The translations under genes were made by a program, and so were the position numbers. A DNA stretch of 64,000 nt from Haloferax mucosum ATCC BAA-1512. Its GTDB lineage: Archaea > Halobacteriota > Halobacteria > Halobacteriales > Haloferacaceae. This document shows, piece after piece, positions 40,658 through 48,318 of this stretch. The number at the start of each line of letters is the position of its first letter. Within the stretch, counting starts at the first letter, position 1. Below the pieces are notes generated by a model. It saw only the letters and a program-made list of their open reading frames with translations, did no database searches and was not told the origin of the DNA. The stretch lies in contig NZ_AOLN01000001.1 of the NCBI RefSeq assembly GCF_000337815.1, positions 1 to 64,000 of the forward strand. The letters run 5' to 3'.

Positions 40658-42115
40658 CTAACTCCCGTTTCCGCTCTCGCCGCCTTCCACACCCATCGCA
40701 CGAAAGAGCTTTCGCTTTACCGCTTCCTCGGTGAGTTGCAGGAGCGTATCGCGGTTGTCGTCGCTCGATTCGATGCCCGTGAAGATGCCGAGCGGAATCT
40801 CGACCGACCCCTGTGTGGAGTGGCCGCCGGCCTCGCCGATACCGGTGAAGGCGTCGCTCAGAATCTTCCCGATGTTCATCCGGATGTCTTTCGACCGCGC
40901 GGCGAGATAGATGGTGTCGTCAGCGATGCCAAAGACGGCCGTCGTGGTGATGCCCTCTAGATTCAGGAGATGCTGTGCGGCCTGCGTGAGGGCATCTCGG
41001 TCGCGGATGAATCCGGCGTTCGAGACGAGGTGCGACCCCTGTACGTCCCGGTTCTGGATGGCCTCGGCGAGGACGTCCAGCGTCTCGGGGGACATCGACG
41101 GCGACTCGACTTTCTCCAGCGTGTCGTGGTCGGCGAAGGGGTGGAGATACGCCGCGGCGGTCAGGTCCGCCGGCGTCGTGTCTCGCTTGAAGTCGAGCGT
41201 CTCGGCGCGGATGCCGTACAAGAGCGCGGTCGCCACAGCCTTCGAGGGGCTGAGGTCGAACTCTTGGATGTACTTCGTGAGAATCGTGGACGTAGACGAG
41301 ACGTTCGGACGAACGTCGGTAAAGCGGGCGTCGATTCCTTCGTCCGGTTCGAAGTGGTCGATGAACACCGTGATGTCGGCGTCACCGATATCCGGCATCC
41401 CGGATTTCATGTGGTCTACGAGCGCGACGGCGCTGTACTCTTCGAGCGGCTTTGCGTCGGCTCGCGGCGTGAGTTCGATGCCGAGAATGTTTACGAACGC
41501 TCGGTTCTCTTGGTGACCCATGTCGCCGGAGTAGAGAATATCGGCGTCAACGTCGTACTCGCGGGCGATAGCCTGCAACGCGACCGCCGAGGCGAGCGAG
41601 TCCGGGTCGGGATTGTCGTGTGTGAGGATTGCGAGACCGCGGTCGGTCTCTCGGAGAAGGTCGGCGAGTTGCCGCGCCTTGTACTCCAGTTCGCCGGATT
41701 CGACGCTTCGAAGCGCGGAATCGGCGATAACCTCGGACGGGTTGATAACCACGTCCGCACCGAGTTCCGTCAGTTCGTCCTCAGAAACGGGGTCTGACGC
41801 CCGAACGACGATAAACTGGTCGTCACCTTGGTCGCGGATGGTGGACACGGCGGCCTTGTTCGCCTCCACGTCCGACGAGAGAATGAGAATCACGTCGCGT
41901 CCCGAGACGGCACCGGCGAGTTCCGAGTCGGCGATGTCCGTCGTCTGCGCATTCAAATCTTGGTCGCGCAGGGCTTCGACGCGACTCTCGTCCTTGTCGA
42001 GAATGAGGACATCCTTTCCCTCGTCCGTCAGTTCCTCGGCCACTGCGTGCCCGACACTGCCGCATCCAAGTATCGCGTACGTGGACATCGAGGACACACT
42101 GACGCCTGTGCTCAT
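40658..42115 (-). CDS. TrkA-N/DHH-DHHA1 phosphoesterase
   Basis: A 485-aa fusion of an NAD(P)-binding TrkA-N domain (YAILGCGSVGHAVAEEL, residues 13-29) with a DHH/DHHA1 phosphoesterase. DHH motifs are THDNPDPDSLASAVAL (motif I, D-x-D), VDHMKSG, and FIDHFEPD (variant of the DHH triplet); the C-terminal GEAGGHSTQGSVEIP is the DHHA1 substrate-binding motif. Related proteins degrade nanoRNA or cyclic dinucleotides. A TTAAGT element about 31 nt upstream supports ATG 42115 over the internal ATG at 42088. Convergent with the PRC-barrel gene, 4 nt apart. Confidence 0.88.
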   Translation of the reverse strand: MSTGVSVSSMSTYAILGCGSVGHAVAEELTDEGKDVLILDKDESRVEALRDQDLNAQTTDIADSELAGAVSGRDVILILSSDVEANKAAVSTIRDQGDDQFIVVRASDPVSEDELTELGADVVINPSEVIADSALRSVESGELEYKARQLADLLRETDRGLAILTHDNPDPDSLASAVALQAIAREYDVDADILYSGDMGHQENRAFVNILGIELTPRADAKPLEEYSAVALVDHMKSGMPDIGDADITVFIDHFEPDEGIDARFTDVRPNVSSTSTILTKYIQEFDLSPSKAVATALLYGIRAETLDFKRDTTPADLTAAAYLHPFADHDTLEKVESPSMSPETLDVLAEAIQNRDVQGSHLVSNAGFIRDRDALTQAAQHLLNLEGITTTAVFGIADDTIYLAARSKDIRMNIGKILSDAFTGIGEAGGHSTQGSVEIPLGIFTGIESSDDNRDTLLQLTEEAVKRKLFRAMGVEGGESGNGS

Positions 42116-42246
42116 CGTTGCCCGCTACTCCGGTCGGCCGACACTTAACACCCACCGTTTGTCTGCTCTCCGACCGTGTGCGTCCCTGCCGTCGTCGTAC
42201 AAAAAGGAAAGTCATTTTACCCACCGGGAGTTACGAGAGGTTGCAA

Positions 42247-42320
42247 GGGCCGGTAGCTCAGTTAGGCAGAGCGTCTGACTCTTAATCAGACGGTCGCGTG
42301 TTCAAATCGCGTCCGGCCCA
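42247..42320 (+). tRNA. tRNA-Lys (CTT)
   Basis: A 74-nt cloverleaf. Acceptor GGGCCGG pairs with CCGGCCC, discriminator A; anticodon stem TCTGA/TCAGA with loop CTCTTAA, anticodon CTT at 42281-42283; T loop TTCAAATC. CCA not encoded. A TTTTAC element about 30 nt upstream may be the promoter. Its 3' end marks the start of the accessory island. Confidence 0.97.
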
Positions 42321-42748
42321 CTTTCTAACCGCACGATTTCCGCCCAATCAACTCGGGCGCGAATTGTGTGGCAATTCCGTCTTTCACCAAATAGTGCCGA
42401 CTCTGAGGCGTTGTTCAGAGGCGATTCGTCACTTGGATAGCGGACAGTGACGCAGTTGTGCGGTTTTCATCGGTTGGAGATACGCTCCCCCGCTCTCTGT
42501 GGTACGAAATTCTCGAAATATGATAGAAATCGCGTGCCGAATATAGAGGGTGTCTCTTGCAGATGGGTCACTTTAGGTGCGACTGACCATCACGCTTTTA
42601 TCAACTCGTTCAAATAGTGGATAGTAGAGCTGAACGATGACCGTTTCTTCCTGCTTCTGAGTTGACTGTCGCCTCTTAATCCGCCGAGGGCCGTCAGCTT
42701 CGAGTTCTTCCGAATAGCCGTTAGTTACCCTGCAGTCATAGATACATC
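42321..42748. other. Noncoding spacer after tRNA-Lys
   Basis: 428 bases with no convincing gene on either strand. Composition is lower in GC than the core. I see no second copy of the tRNA-Lys 3' end here. The frames are broken frequently, suggesting decayed sequence. Confidence 0.45.
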
Positions 42749-43333
42749 ATGTCAAGACCAACATTTATCCAGTGTGACCGTCTCGAACTCAAACCTCCTG
42801 AAGACGACGACATCGAGTTCCTCAGAGAGGGAGTGAACCATCCGAAAGTCCGCCAATACATCAGTCTGTTCAGTACCCCGTACACCGAAGAACGCTACCG
42901 AGACGAGCTGTGGCCAAGAGAACACGGCGGAGATAGCGTTTCTCTACTCGTCATTCCGAACGACGGCGATTTCTCGGGGGAGCCAATTGGGTCAGTACAA
43001 CTCGCCCCCGTTATCCACACGGATGGATACGCGAACTTTGGCGTCTGGTTCCATCCGAAGGCGTGGGGAGAAGGATACGCCCTCGAAGCTAGCGCACACC
43101 TGTTCGAATACGGATTCCAAGACCTCAGATTGCACCGTATCTCTGCTACCGTGATGGCCCCAAACGAGGATTCTACGTCGCTTTGTGAACGCCTCGGGTT
43201 CGTCCACGAAGGAACTGCTCGTCAAGCACAATTCGTCAACGGGGAATACGTCGATGTCGAACGCTATGGCCTACTAGCTGACGAATGGGAAGGCACCAGC
43301 GAGGTACTGAACCTTGAGGAGGTAACGCAGTAG
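42749..43333 (+). CDS. GNAT acetyltransferase, RimJ/RimL-like
   Basis: A 194-aa GCN5-related N-acetyltransferase. The N-terminal LELKPPEDDDIEFL, central NFGVWFHPKAWGEGYALEA (acetyl-CoA loop region) and MAPNEDSTSLCERLGFVHEG are typical of the RimL/RimJ group, which acetylates N-termini or small molecules. Codon use is less GC-biased than in the flanking core genes, consistent with its place in the tRNA-Lys island. Substrate unknown. Confidence 0.87.
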   Translation: MSRPTFIQCDRLELKPPEDDDIEFLREGVNHPKVRQYISLFSTPYTEERYRDELWPREHGGDSVSLLVIPNDGDFSGEPIGSVQLAPVIHTDGYANFGVWFHPKAWGEGYALEASAHLFEYGFQDLRLHRISATVMAPNEDSTSLCERLGFVHEGTARQAQFVNGEYVDVERYGLLADEWEGTSEVLNLEEVTQ

Positions 43334-43367
43334 CCTGACACCTCTATAGACCGTCGAAATCTTCCTG

Positions 43368-43475
43368 TCACGCCCCCACTTCCCCTTCCTTGGTTCGCTG
43401 GTCGTAGTGCTCGTTCAGTATGTCCGGACTCACGTCCACCCGCTTACTCACGGCGTCTGTGGAGACGTCGTTCAC
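43368..43475 (-). pseudogene. C-terminal remnant of a tyrosine recombinase (integrase)
   Basis: About 35 codons on the minus strand ending in TGA (43370-43368). The sequence SKRVDVSPDILNEHYDQRT matches the usual end of haloarchaeal XerC/D-type integrases, where the Tyr is in an HYD-x-R context. Upstream the frame continues to about 43560 but the translation is Cys-rich and unlike an integrase, and the catalytic Arg/His boxes are missing. It is therefore a truncated fragment beside tRNA-Lys, left from an integrated element. Confidence 0.5.
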
Positions 43476-43581
43476 AGTCCCCACCCGGAGCGTGGCGGCT
43501 ACGTCCGAATGTACACAATAACAGCCGCAGAACAGCCCGCAATGACAGCTACCGGTCGGCCGTGCTCGTCCGAGACAGCGG

Positions 43582-43935
43582 TCACTGAGTCACTGCGACG
43601 AAGAGTCCGTAGACGGCGATAGCGACTCCAACGAACAGTCCCCAGCCGAGTTTATTGATGACCCCGGAAGCGAGAACGCTACTGATCCCGATTCCAGCCC
43701 CGACGGCGACCCAAAAGAGACCAGTCACTCGTGCAGTAGCAGTATCCAACCACGCAGACACCCGAGGCCAAGCTACATCCGCGACGCTCCACACCCCGAG
43801 GACGAGACTCACCACGACCCCACGAACATCAAGCGGATTCGAGTAGAAGACGAATACCGTTGCCGAAAAGAGTGCAGTAACGAGACACAGCACGGCCCGT
43901 CGCTTCCGATACCGAAAATCGTCTACGGTAGTCAT
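43582..43935 (-). CDS. Small membrane protein, unknown
   Basis: A 117-aa protein with four predicted transmembrane helices, beginning after a basic segment (RYRKRRA) that should face the cytoplasm. The segments AVLCLVTALFSATVFVF and VVVSLVLGVWSVADVAW are the clearest. No family recognised. It belongs to the accessory island. Confidence 0.6.
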   Translation of the reverse strand: MTTVDDFRYRKRRAVLCLVTALFSATVFVFYSNPLDVRGVVVSLVLGVWSVADVAWPRVSAWLDTATARVTGLFWVAVGAGIGISSVLASGVINKLGWGLFVGVAIAVYGLFVAVTQ

Positions 43936-44067
43936 CGCTAGGGATGGTAGTCGAAACGAACAGTTGGTAAAGTATCTTCCCGTTTTGAGTAGGCTTCACC
44001 GCCGTACCTCGGTCGCCCGTTGACACCCCCGAGCAACTTATACGCGGAGCTGTCAGTGTCTCTTGGT

Positions 44068-44298
44068 ATGAATCAGAGCGACCGGACCGGCACGATTCTC
44101 GTTTTCATCACGCTCCTCGTCGCGGGCGTCTTCGGACTGGCGCTCGGCGTCGAGGATCGCTTCGACTTCGGACGGTTCGTCGGCACGCTCACACCCGATT
44201 TCGGTGTTCTGTTCGGTGCTGACGTCGTCGCTGGCGCGGTGATCCTTGGTCTGTTCGGTCTGCTCGCGTTTGGTGCGAAGATTCTGCTCGAACCGTAA
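44068..44298 (+). CDS. Small two-helix membrane protein
   Basis: A 76-aa protein with two hydrophobic segments, ILVFITLLVAGVFGLALGV and VVAGAVILGLFGLLAFGAKI, separated by an acidic/Phe-rich loop. GC content is high, as in core genes. No family recognised. ATG 44068 begins the haloarchaeal-like frame; the longer frame from 44020 is not needed. Confidence 0.65.
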   Translation: MNQSDRTGTILVFITLLVAGVFGLALGVEDRFDFGRFVGTLTPDFGVLFGADVVAGAVILGLFGLLAFGAKILLEP

Positions 44299-44315
44299 CC
44301 CGTCCGGTCGGTCGG

Positions 44316-44567
44316 CTACCGCTTGAGCGCGACCCACGAGTTGCCGCGTCCCCGAGACGGCGAGAGTCGAATCGGAAACTCCGAGCCTTCGGACAGAACT
44401 TCGAGACGGTCCCGTAACTCGGGCGTTTCGTAGCCGACCAGCGTTCGTAACTCCCCCGTCTGAACCACGCGAACGGTCATCGCGTCGTGGTCGTTCATAG
44501 GTCGTTCGACCCGAACGAGACGCGTTTCGACACCCGTCGCTGTGACACACCCACCAAGATGTTCCAT
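44316..44567 (-). CDS. Small conserved haloarchaeal protein, paralogue B
   Basis: An 83-aa protein homologous to the one at 7030-7314: shared MNDHDAMTV, LVGYE-x-x-x-LRD-x-L, FPIRL and final W-VAL. Function unknown. A TTTATTTATC element on the minus strand lies about 29 nt before ATG 44567, so the transcript is probably leaderless. It is convergent with the small two-helix protein. Confidence 0.72.
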   Translation of the reverse strand: MEHLGGCVTATGVETRLVRVERPMNDHDAMTVRVVQTGELRTLVGYETPELRDRLEVLSEGSEFPIRLSPSRGRGNSWVALKR

Positions 44568-44953
44568 GGTAACATATCTATACGCGAGATAAATAAATCA
44601 CGTCGCCTCTATTAGGTGGGTATTAATTTCCCACCGCGGAGCCACTCCGGAGGTGAAGTGGGTGTTCTACGCGGTGGCATATCGGCCATTACCGGTGTGC
44701 TCGCGTTCCTCGGTGCCCTCACGTGGTCATGGTAGTGGTGCACTGACGACGTGGTGACTCTGTTTTTGAGTGACGCGACACGGTGACTGTTCCACAGTTT
44801 CGGAGGATGATTCTGATTCGCGACTTATTTGTAGCATCGGTAAGGAAGAATCAGCTTCTCAGTAGCGCCTGCCGATTTCCCGCTTCATCTTCCAAGTTCA
44901 CCCAGTCGAAACCGACGGCGTCTAGTGATGCACCAGCGCCGGGCCAAGGAACA
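44568..44953. other. AT-richer spacer with one possible micro-ORF
   Basis: Contains the promoter of paralogue B and a 39-codon frame at 44616-44735. The rest (44740-44953) shows no gene. GC content falls towards the right, entering the low-GC segment. Confidence 0.4.
44616..44735 (+). CDS. Possible 39-aa membrane micropeptide
   Basis: A GTG-started frame that ends with a single hydrophobic segment, ISAITGVLAFLGALTWSW, then TAG. Codons are mildly biased. No family and no clear ribosome site; an AT-rich AAATAAATC lies about 25 nt upstream. It could equally be chance. Confidence 0.22.
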   Translation: MGINFPPRSHSGGEVGVLRGGISAITGVLAFLGALTWSW

Positions 44954-45232
44954 TCAGGCATTTGTTAGGGAGAACAGATAGATTAACAGTATAACGGAAC
45001 TTCCAAACGTCAATGCTCCGTACAGAAGCATATACTTCCACGAGGAGGCTCGGCTGAACCAATTCGACACTAGGGTTCCGACTGCTGACAGTCCCAGAAG
45101 GCTATACAGGATTGGCATTCCTTCTAAGGAGAGATAGCCACCAACAACCTCCACAGCTATCATTGTAGAAAGGACTCCACAACAGATAGCGAGGAGGCCA
45201 GCGGTGGACCGTCGCTTAATGGTCAATCCCAT
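44954..45232 (-). CDS. Small membrane protein, low GC
   Basis: A 92-aa protein with three predicted transmembrane helices (TAGLLAICCGVLSTMIAVEV; LYSLLGLSAVGTLV; YMLLYGALTFGSSVILLIYL). The ATG at 45232 is 25-30 nt after an AT-rich TATTTACC element on the minus strand; the frame upstream would need a TTG start. GC content is about 47 percent, much below the core, indicating foreign origin. No family recognised. Confidence 0.6.
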   Translation of the reverse strand: MGLTIKRRSTAGLLAICCGVLSTMIAVEVVGGYLSLEGMPILYSLLGLSAVGTLVSNWFSRASSWKYMLLYGALTFGSSVILLIYLFSLTNA

Positions 45233-45510
45233 ACAAAGATGTGGCAACCCAATATGGTAAATACTTTGTCATGGTGTGAATACAGGTGTCCTCTTGCTGT
45301 CACTGTCTCGCTAACAACTCCTCTGGCATTCGGTTATTTAGCATCTAATAATAATACAAAAAATGTCCTTTCTTGAGTCTGAGTAGGTTCCTGCTTTCAT
45401 GTATTGAACTAGATTATCAACGATCTCGTTAAAATTCAATTATCTAAAACTTATTAGTTATATTATTTATAGCAATTGGTGATGAATTCGAAACTAGGTT
45501 GGGAGTTACT

Positions 45511-46530
45511 CTACTTTATATTATTCTCGATAATATCATGATCCACATCACACCAGTAACCGATACCGCGGGCGGCATATTCATAATTCATGACACACTT
45601 TTTATGTTCATACCCTGCCGTGCCTCTATCGGGTGCCTCAAAATTATGCGACAACTCATGTTGGACGAGTTGCTCATGGGGCCAGGGCACTCCATAAACT
45701 GGATCAATCGCGTTTACAGAATGATATCTGCCAGCGATCCCATTATTATCCATCTTGTCAACCCAACCAGTCACAATATGGTTATCCCCATCTCGGAACT
45801 TATCAGTATCACCTGCTATGTCATCTAACATATCATCTGTATTTGTACCGACACCGCTTGCATCCCAGTGTCCAAAGTGGATTGATCTCTTTGCTTCGAT
45901 TCCGAACTCAGAACCAAAGATTGCCCATGCATCGAATGTGGCATCCTTGTACGATGCAGAAGGTTCGTGTTCAGAATCGGACGCAGGGACGACATGTAAG
46001 TGAATCTCTCCATTAATCGCCTTTGGCCCACTCGACTGGGTTGAGAATGACTCGCCACCCACGGCTACTGGGTGTCCAGCAGAGAGGTCCACCTTTCCAG
46101 CCTTTACATGCTTCCGAGCTACATCAACATGCATGGGCTTCCCATCTACTAGCGTTGCCTTCGGGTTCTTTGGGTCAACGCCAAATTCAATGAATTTGTC
46201 CCTTGCTCTTGATTCAATTGTGTCGAACTCTTTGAATGAGATGATCGCATCATAGTCCTCCTCAGAAAGGTACTCAGGAACCTCAGCGGACTCGGTTACA
46301 GTTACTTTCTGAGACCCATCGACAATTGTATTATTAAGATAATTTGGCAACTCTCCTTTTGCATAGGCAATTTGATTTTTCGAGAGTTGACTGCTTCCAC
46401 GGCTACTCTCTTGAGACTTTGATTGTTCAGCTGCCACAACATTAGTGACAAGTGACAGTCCTACCGCCGTGCTACCGATCTGTTTCAAGAATTTTCTTCT
46501 TGATATTATACAATCGAACACAACAAGCAT
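45511..46530 (-). CDS. Secreted zinc-metalloprotease-like protein, low GC
   Basis: A 339-aa protein with an N-terminal signal containing twin arginines (SRRKFLKQIGSTAVGLSL). Its C-terminal part has HELSHNFEAPDRGT near residue 297, a HExxH motif with an Asp seven residues on. A Met-containing CVMNYEYAARG turn follows, as in metzincins, with further Cys (WCDVDHD). The middle is a beta-rich domain with GEIHLHVVPASD. Codon use and GC (about 45 percent) are foreign. An extracellular protease of the tRNA-Lys island; the target is unknown. An alternative is a degenerate binding protein. ATG 46530 follows an in-frame TTG. Confidence 0.7.
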   Translation of the reverse strand: MLVVFDCIISRRKFLKQIGSTAVGLSLVTNVVAAEQSKSQESSRGSSQLSKNQIAYAKGELPNYLNNTIVDGSQKVTVTESAEVPEYLSEEDYDAIISFKEFDTIESRARDKFIEFGVDPKNPKATLVDGKPMHVDVARKHVKAGKVDLSAGHPVAVGGESFSTQSSGPKAINGEIHLHVVPASDSEHEPSASYKDATFDAWAIFGSEFGIEAKRSIHFGHWDASGVGTNTDDMLDDIAGDTDKFRDGDNHIVTGWVDKMDNNGIAGRYHSVNAIDPVYGVPWPHEQLVQHELSHNFEAPDRGTAGYEHKKCVMNYEYAARGIGYWCDVDHDIIENNIK

Positions 46531-46860
46531 CAACTAATAATGTTTTTCATTTGTTGTTTGGTAAGCCCCGTGAGCTATTCGAGTACGTCAACGGGTGGCT
46601 TGACGGAGATGAGTGCTTGTCCTCGCTGTCGAGTATGTCTGTAAGAGTTCGTCGTGGCACGAAAATCCACCAAATCAGATTCATCGTGTAGTCACAATTA
46701 GCTCAGAACACGCTAAAATTGCCCATCCTCCAAAACTGTCGGCTGTTCGGGTGTGCCCTAAATTCATATCGCAGAATGTGATTTATTCAATCCAATTTCA
46801 GTTCTCATACCGTGACACTGCGGGCCTAGGGTCAATATCGAATCGCACGTACTACACGGC
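46531..46860. other. AT-rich spacer, right edge of the low-GC segment
   Basis: 330 bases without a convincing gene. A plus-strand frame ending at 46691 (PRELFEYVNGWLDGDE) has some coding character but no family. Composition returns to high GC at 46861. Confidence 0.4.
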
Positions 46861-48294
46861 ATGGACCACCTCGAAACACCGGCAGTGCACCGACTCATGA
46901 CCTCTCCTGCCGGGAGATTGCTCACCTCTCGGCCGTTCGAGGCGTTCAAGACCCAGTTACTCCCGCGGGAATTCGCCGTCGTCAGGGCACGCGCCGCCGC
47001 CGACGTAGCACTCGGTGACGGGCCGGAAGCGTTCCTCCGCGAAGTCGGTGCACCGCCTGCGCCGCACCTTCACGACCGCATCGAACGCGCGTTAGCGAAG
47101 TATGCTCGACTCCGCGAGGCGTACGACGAGACGATGACCCGGTGGGAGAGCGTCTTCTGGGGAGGGTACGAATCGCGCCCGGACGAGCGGGTCGCTATCG
47201 AACGCGAGCGCCGAACCGTCTCGCAGAAGCGAGCCAAACCGACGGACATCTTCGGGTTCCTCGCAACCGAACACCTCGTCCCGTCGGTGAAGTTCGAGAC
47301 GCCGAACGCTGACGCCGCTCGGAGTCGCTGGCACCACGAACTCGCCGAACCGGAGCGACTCTACGGGTTTGCCGAATCGCGGGCGACAGAAGAGTTCCCC
47401 CGCGTCGAACGCTCGGCAACCGTCCGCGGGCCGGGAACGGTCGAATTCCTGCTTCGATTCACGTCGCCGTCACCACACGTCGGCGAGAACGCGACTGCTC
47501 GCGTCTACGAACCCGACGATGCCGACGGCGACCTCCCGACGGTCATCTTCCACTCCGGATGGGGAATGTTCGACGACCAACTCGTCTACTGGCCCGAAGA
47601 GGAGTACCTCGCACGGGCGCTCGCGCCCGAAGGCTACCGCGTCATCCTTCCCGACGCACCGTGGCACGGCCGCCGCGAATTGCTCGGTCGATACAGCGGC
47701 GAACCCTATATCGCTCGCGCCCCGGTCGGCCTGTTTACCCTCTACTCGGCCGCCGCGCTGGAGACTGCTGTCCTCGTAGACTGGGCGCGGACAGAAGGCG
47801 CACCGGTCGTCGGTGTCGGTGGCGTCAGTCTCGGTGGGAGCATCGCGCTCCACGTCGGCGGACGCTGTAGCGACTGGCCCGAGTCGATGCAACCTGACCT
47901 GCTGTTTCCCGTCGGCATGCCGGGCGGAATCGACCAGACGCTCGTCGCTGGCGAACTCACCGAACTCCTCGCTCTCGACAGCGCGCTCGACGCCGCCGGC
48001 TGGACCGGCGACGCGCTCCACGAGTTCGCACCGCTGTTGAACCCGCCGAAAGACCCGTCCATCGACCCCGAACGCGTCTTTTCGTTCGTCGGCACGCGAG
48101 ACGAGATTGCCCCGACGCAGACGGCGCAGACGCTTCTCGACGCGTGGGGGGTTCCCGCCGCTAACCGCCGCGAGTGGGACTGCGGCCACTTCGGCGTCAT
48201 GGCGAATCTGGTTCGCGGGACCGAGTTCCCGGCGACGGTTCGACAGGAACTAGATGCGGCGGTGCGGACCGAGCGAAAAACGGTCTCGGCCTGA
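46861..48294 (+). CDS. Alpha/beta hydrolase
   Basis: A 477-aa protein with a C-terminal alpha/beta hydrolase domain. TVIFHSGWGMFDDQ contains the strand and oxyanion region, VGVGGVSLGGSIAL is the nucleophile elbow with Ser near residue 323, and the final CGHFGVM holds the catalytic His. Asp of FVGTRDEIAP is the likely third residue. The N-terminal 200 residues are helical and of unknown role. GC-rich codon use marks the return to core sequence. Substrate unknown. Confidence 0.85.
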   Translation: MDHLETPAVHRLMTSPAGRLLTSRPFEAFKTQLLPREFAVVRARAAADVALGDGPEAFLREVGAPPAPHLHDRIERALAKYARLREAYDETMTRWESVFWGGYESRPDERVAIERERRTVSQKRAKPTDIFGFLATEHLVPSVKFETPNADAARSRWHHELAEPERLYGFAESRATEEFPRVERSATVRGPGTVEFLLRFTSPSPHVGENATARVYEPDDADGDLPTVIFHSGWGMFDDQLVYWPEEEYLARALAPEGYRVILPDAPWHGRRELLGRYSGEPYIARAPVGLFTLYSAAALETAVLVDWARTEGAPVVGVGGVSLGGSIALHVGGRCSDWPESMQPDLLFPVGMPGGIDQTLVAGELTELLALDSALDAAGWTGDALHEFAPLLNPPKDPSIDPERVFSFVGTRDEIAPTQTAQTLLDAWGVPAANRREWDCGHFGVMANLVRGTEFPATVRQELDAAVRTERKTVSA

Positions 48295-48318
48295 CGGTCG
48301 GCAACGCGGGCAGTCGCC

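Noticed and set aside
42247-42320. Second copy of the tRNA-Lys 3' end as right attachment site
   Set aside because: I looked for the T arm and acceptor sequence through 46.9 kb and saw no good match, so the island boundary on the right is not defined by a repeat.
43407-43622. Plus-strand 71-codon frame
   Set aside because: No codon bias, ends in poly-Arg, and overlaps the better-supported integrase remnant and membrane gene on the minus strand.
46452-46691. Plus-strand 79-codon frame upstream of the hydrolase
   Set aside because: Starts inside the protease gene on the other strand; only its last part looks coding-like and no family fits.
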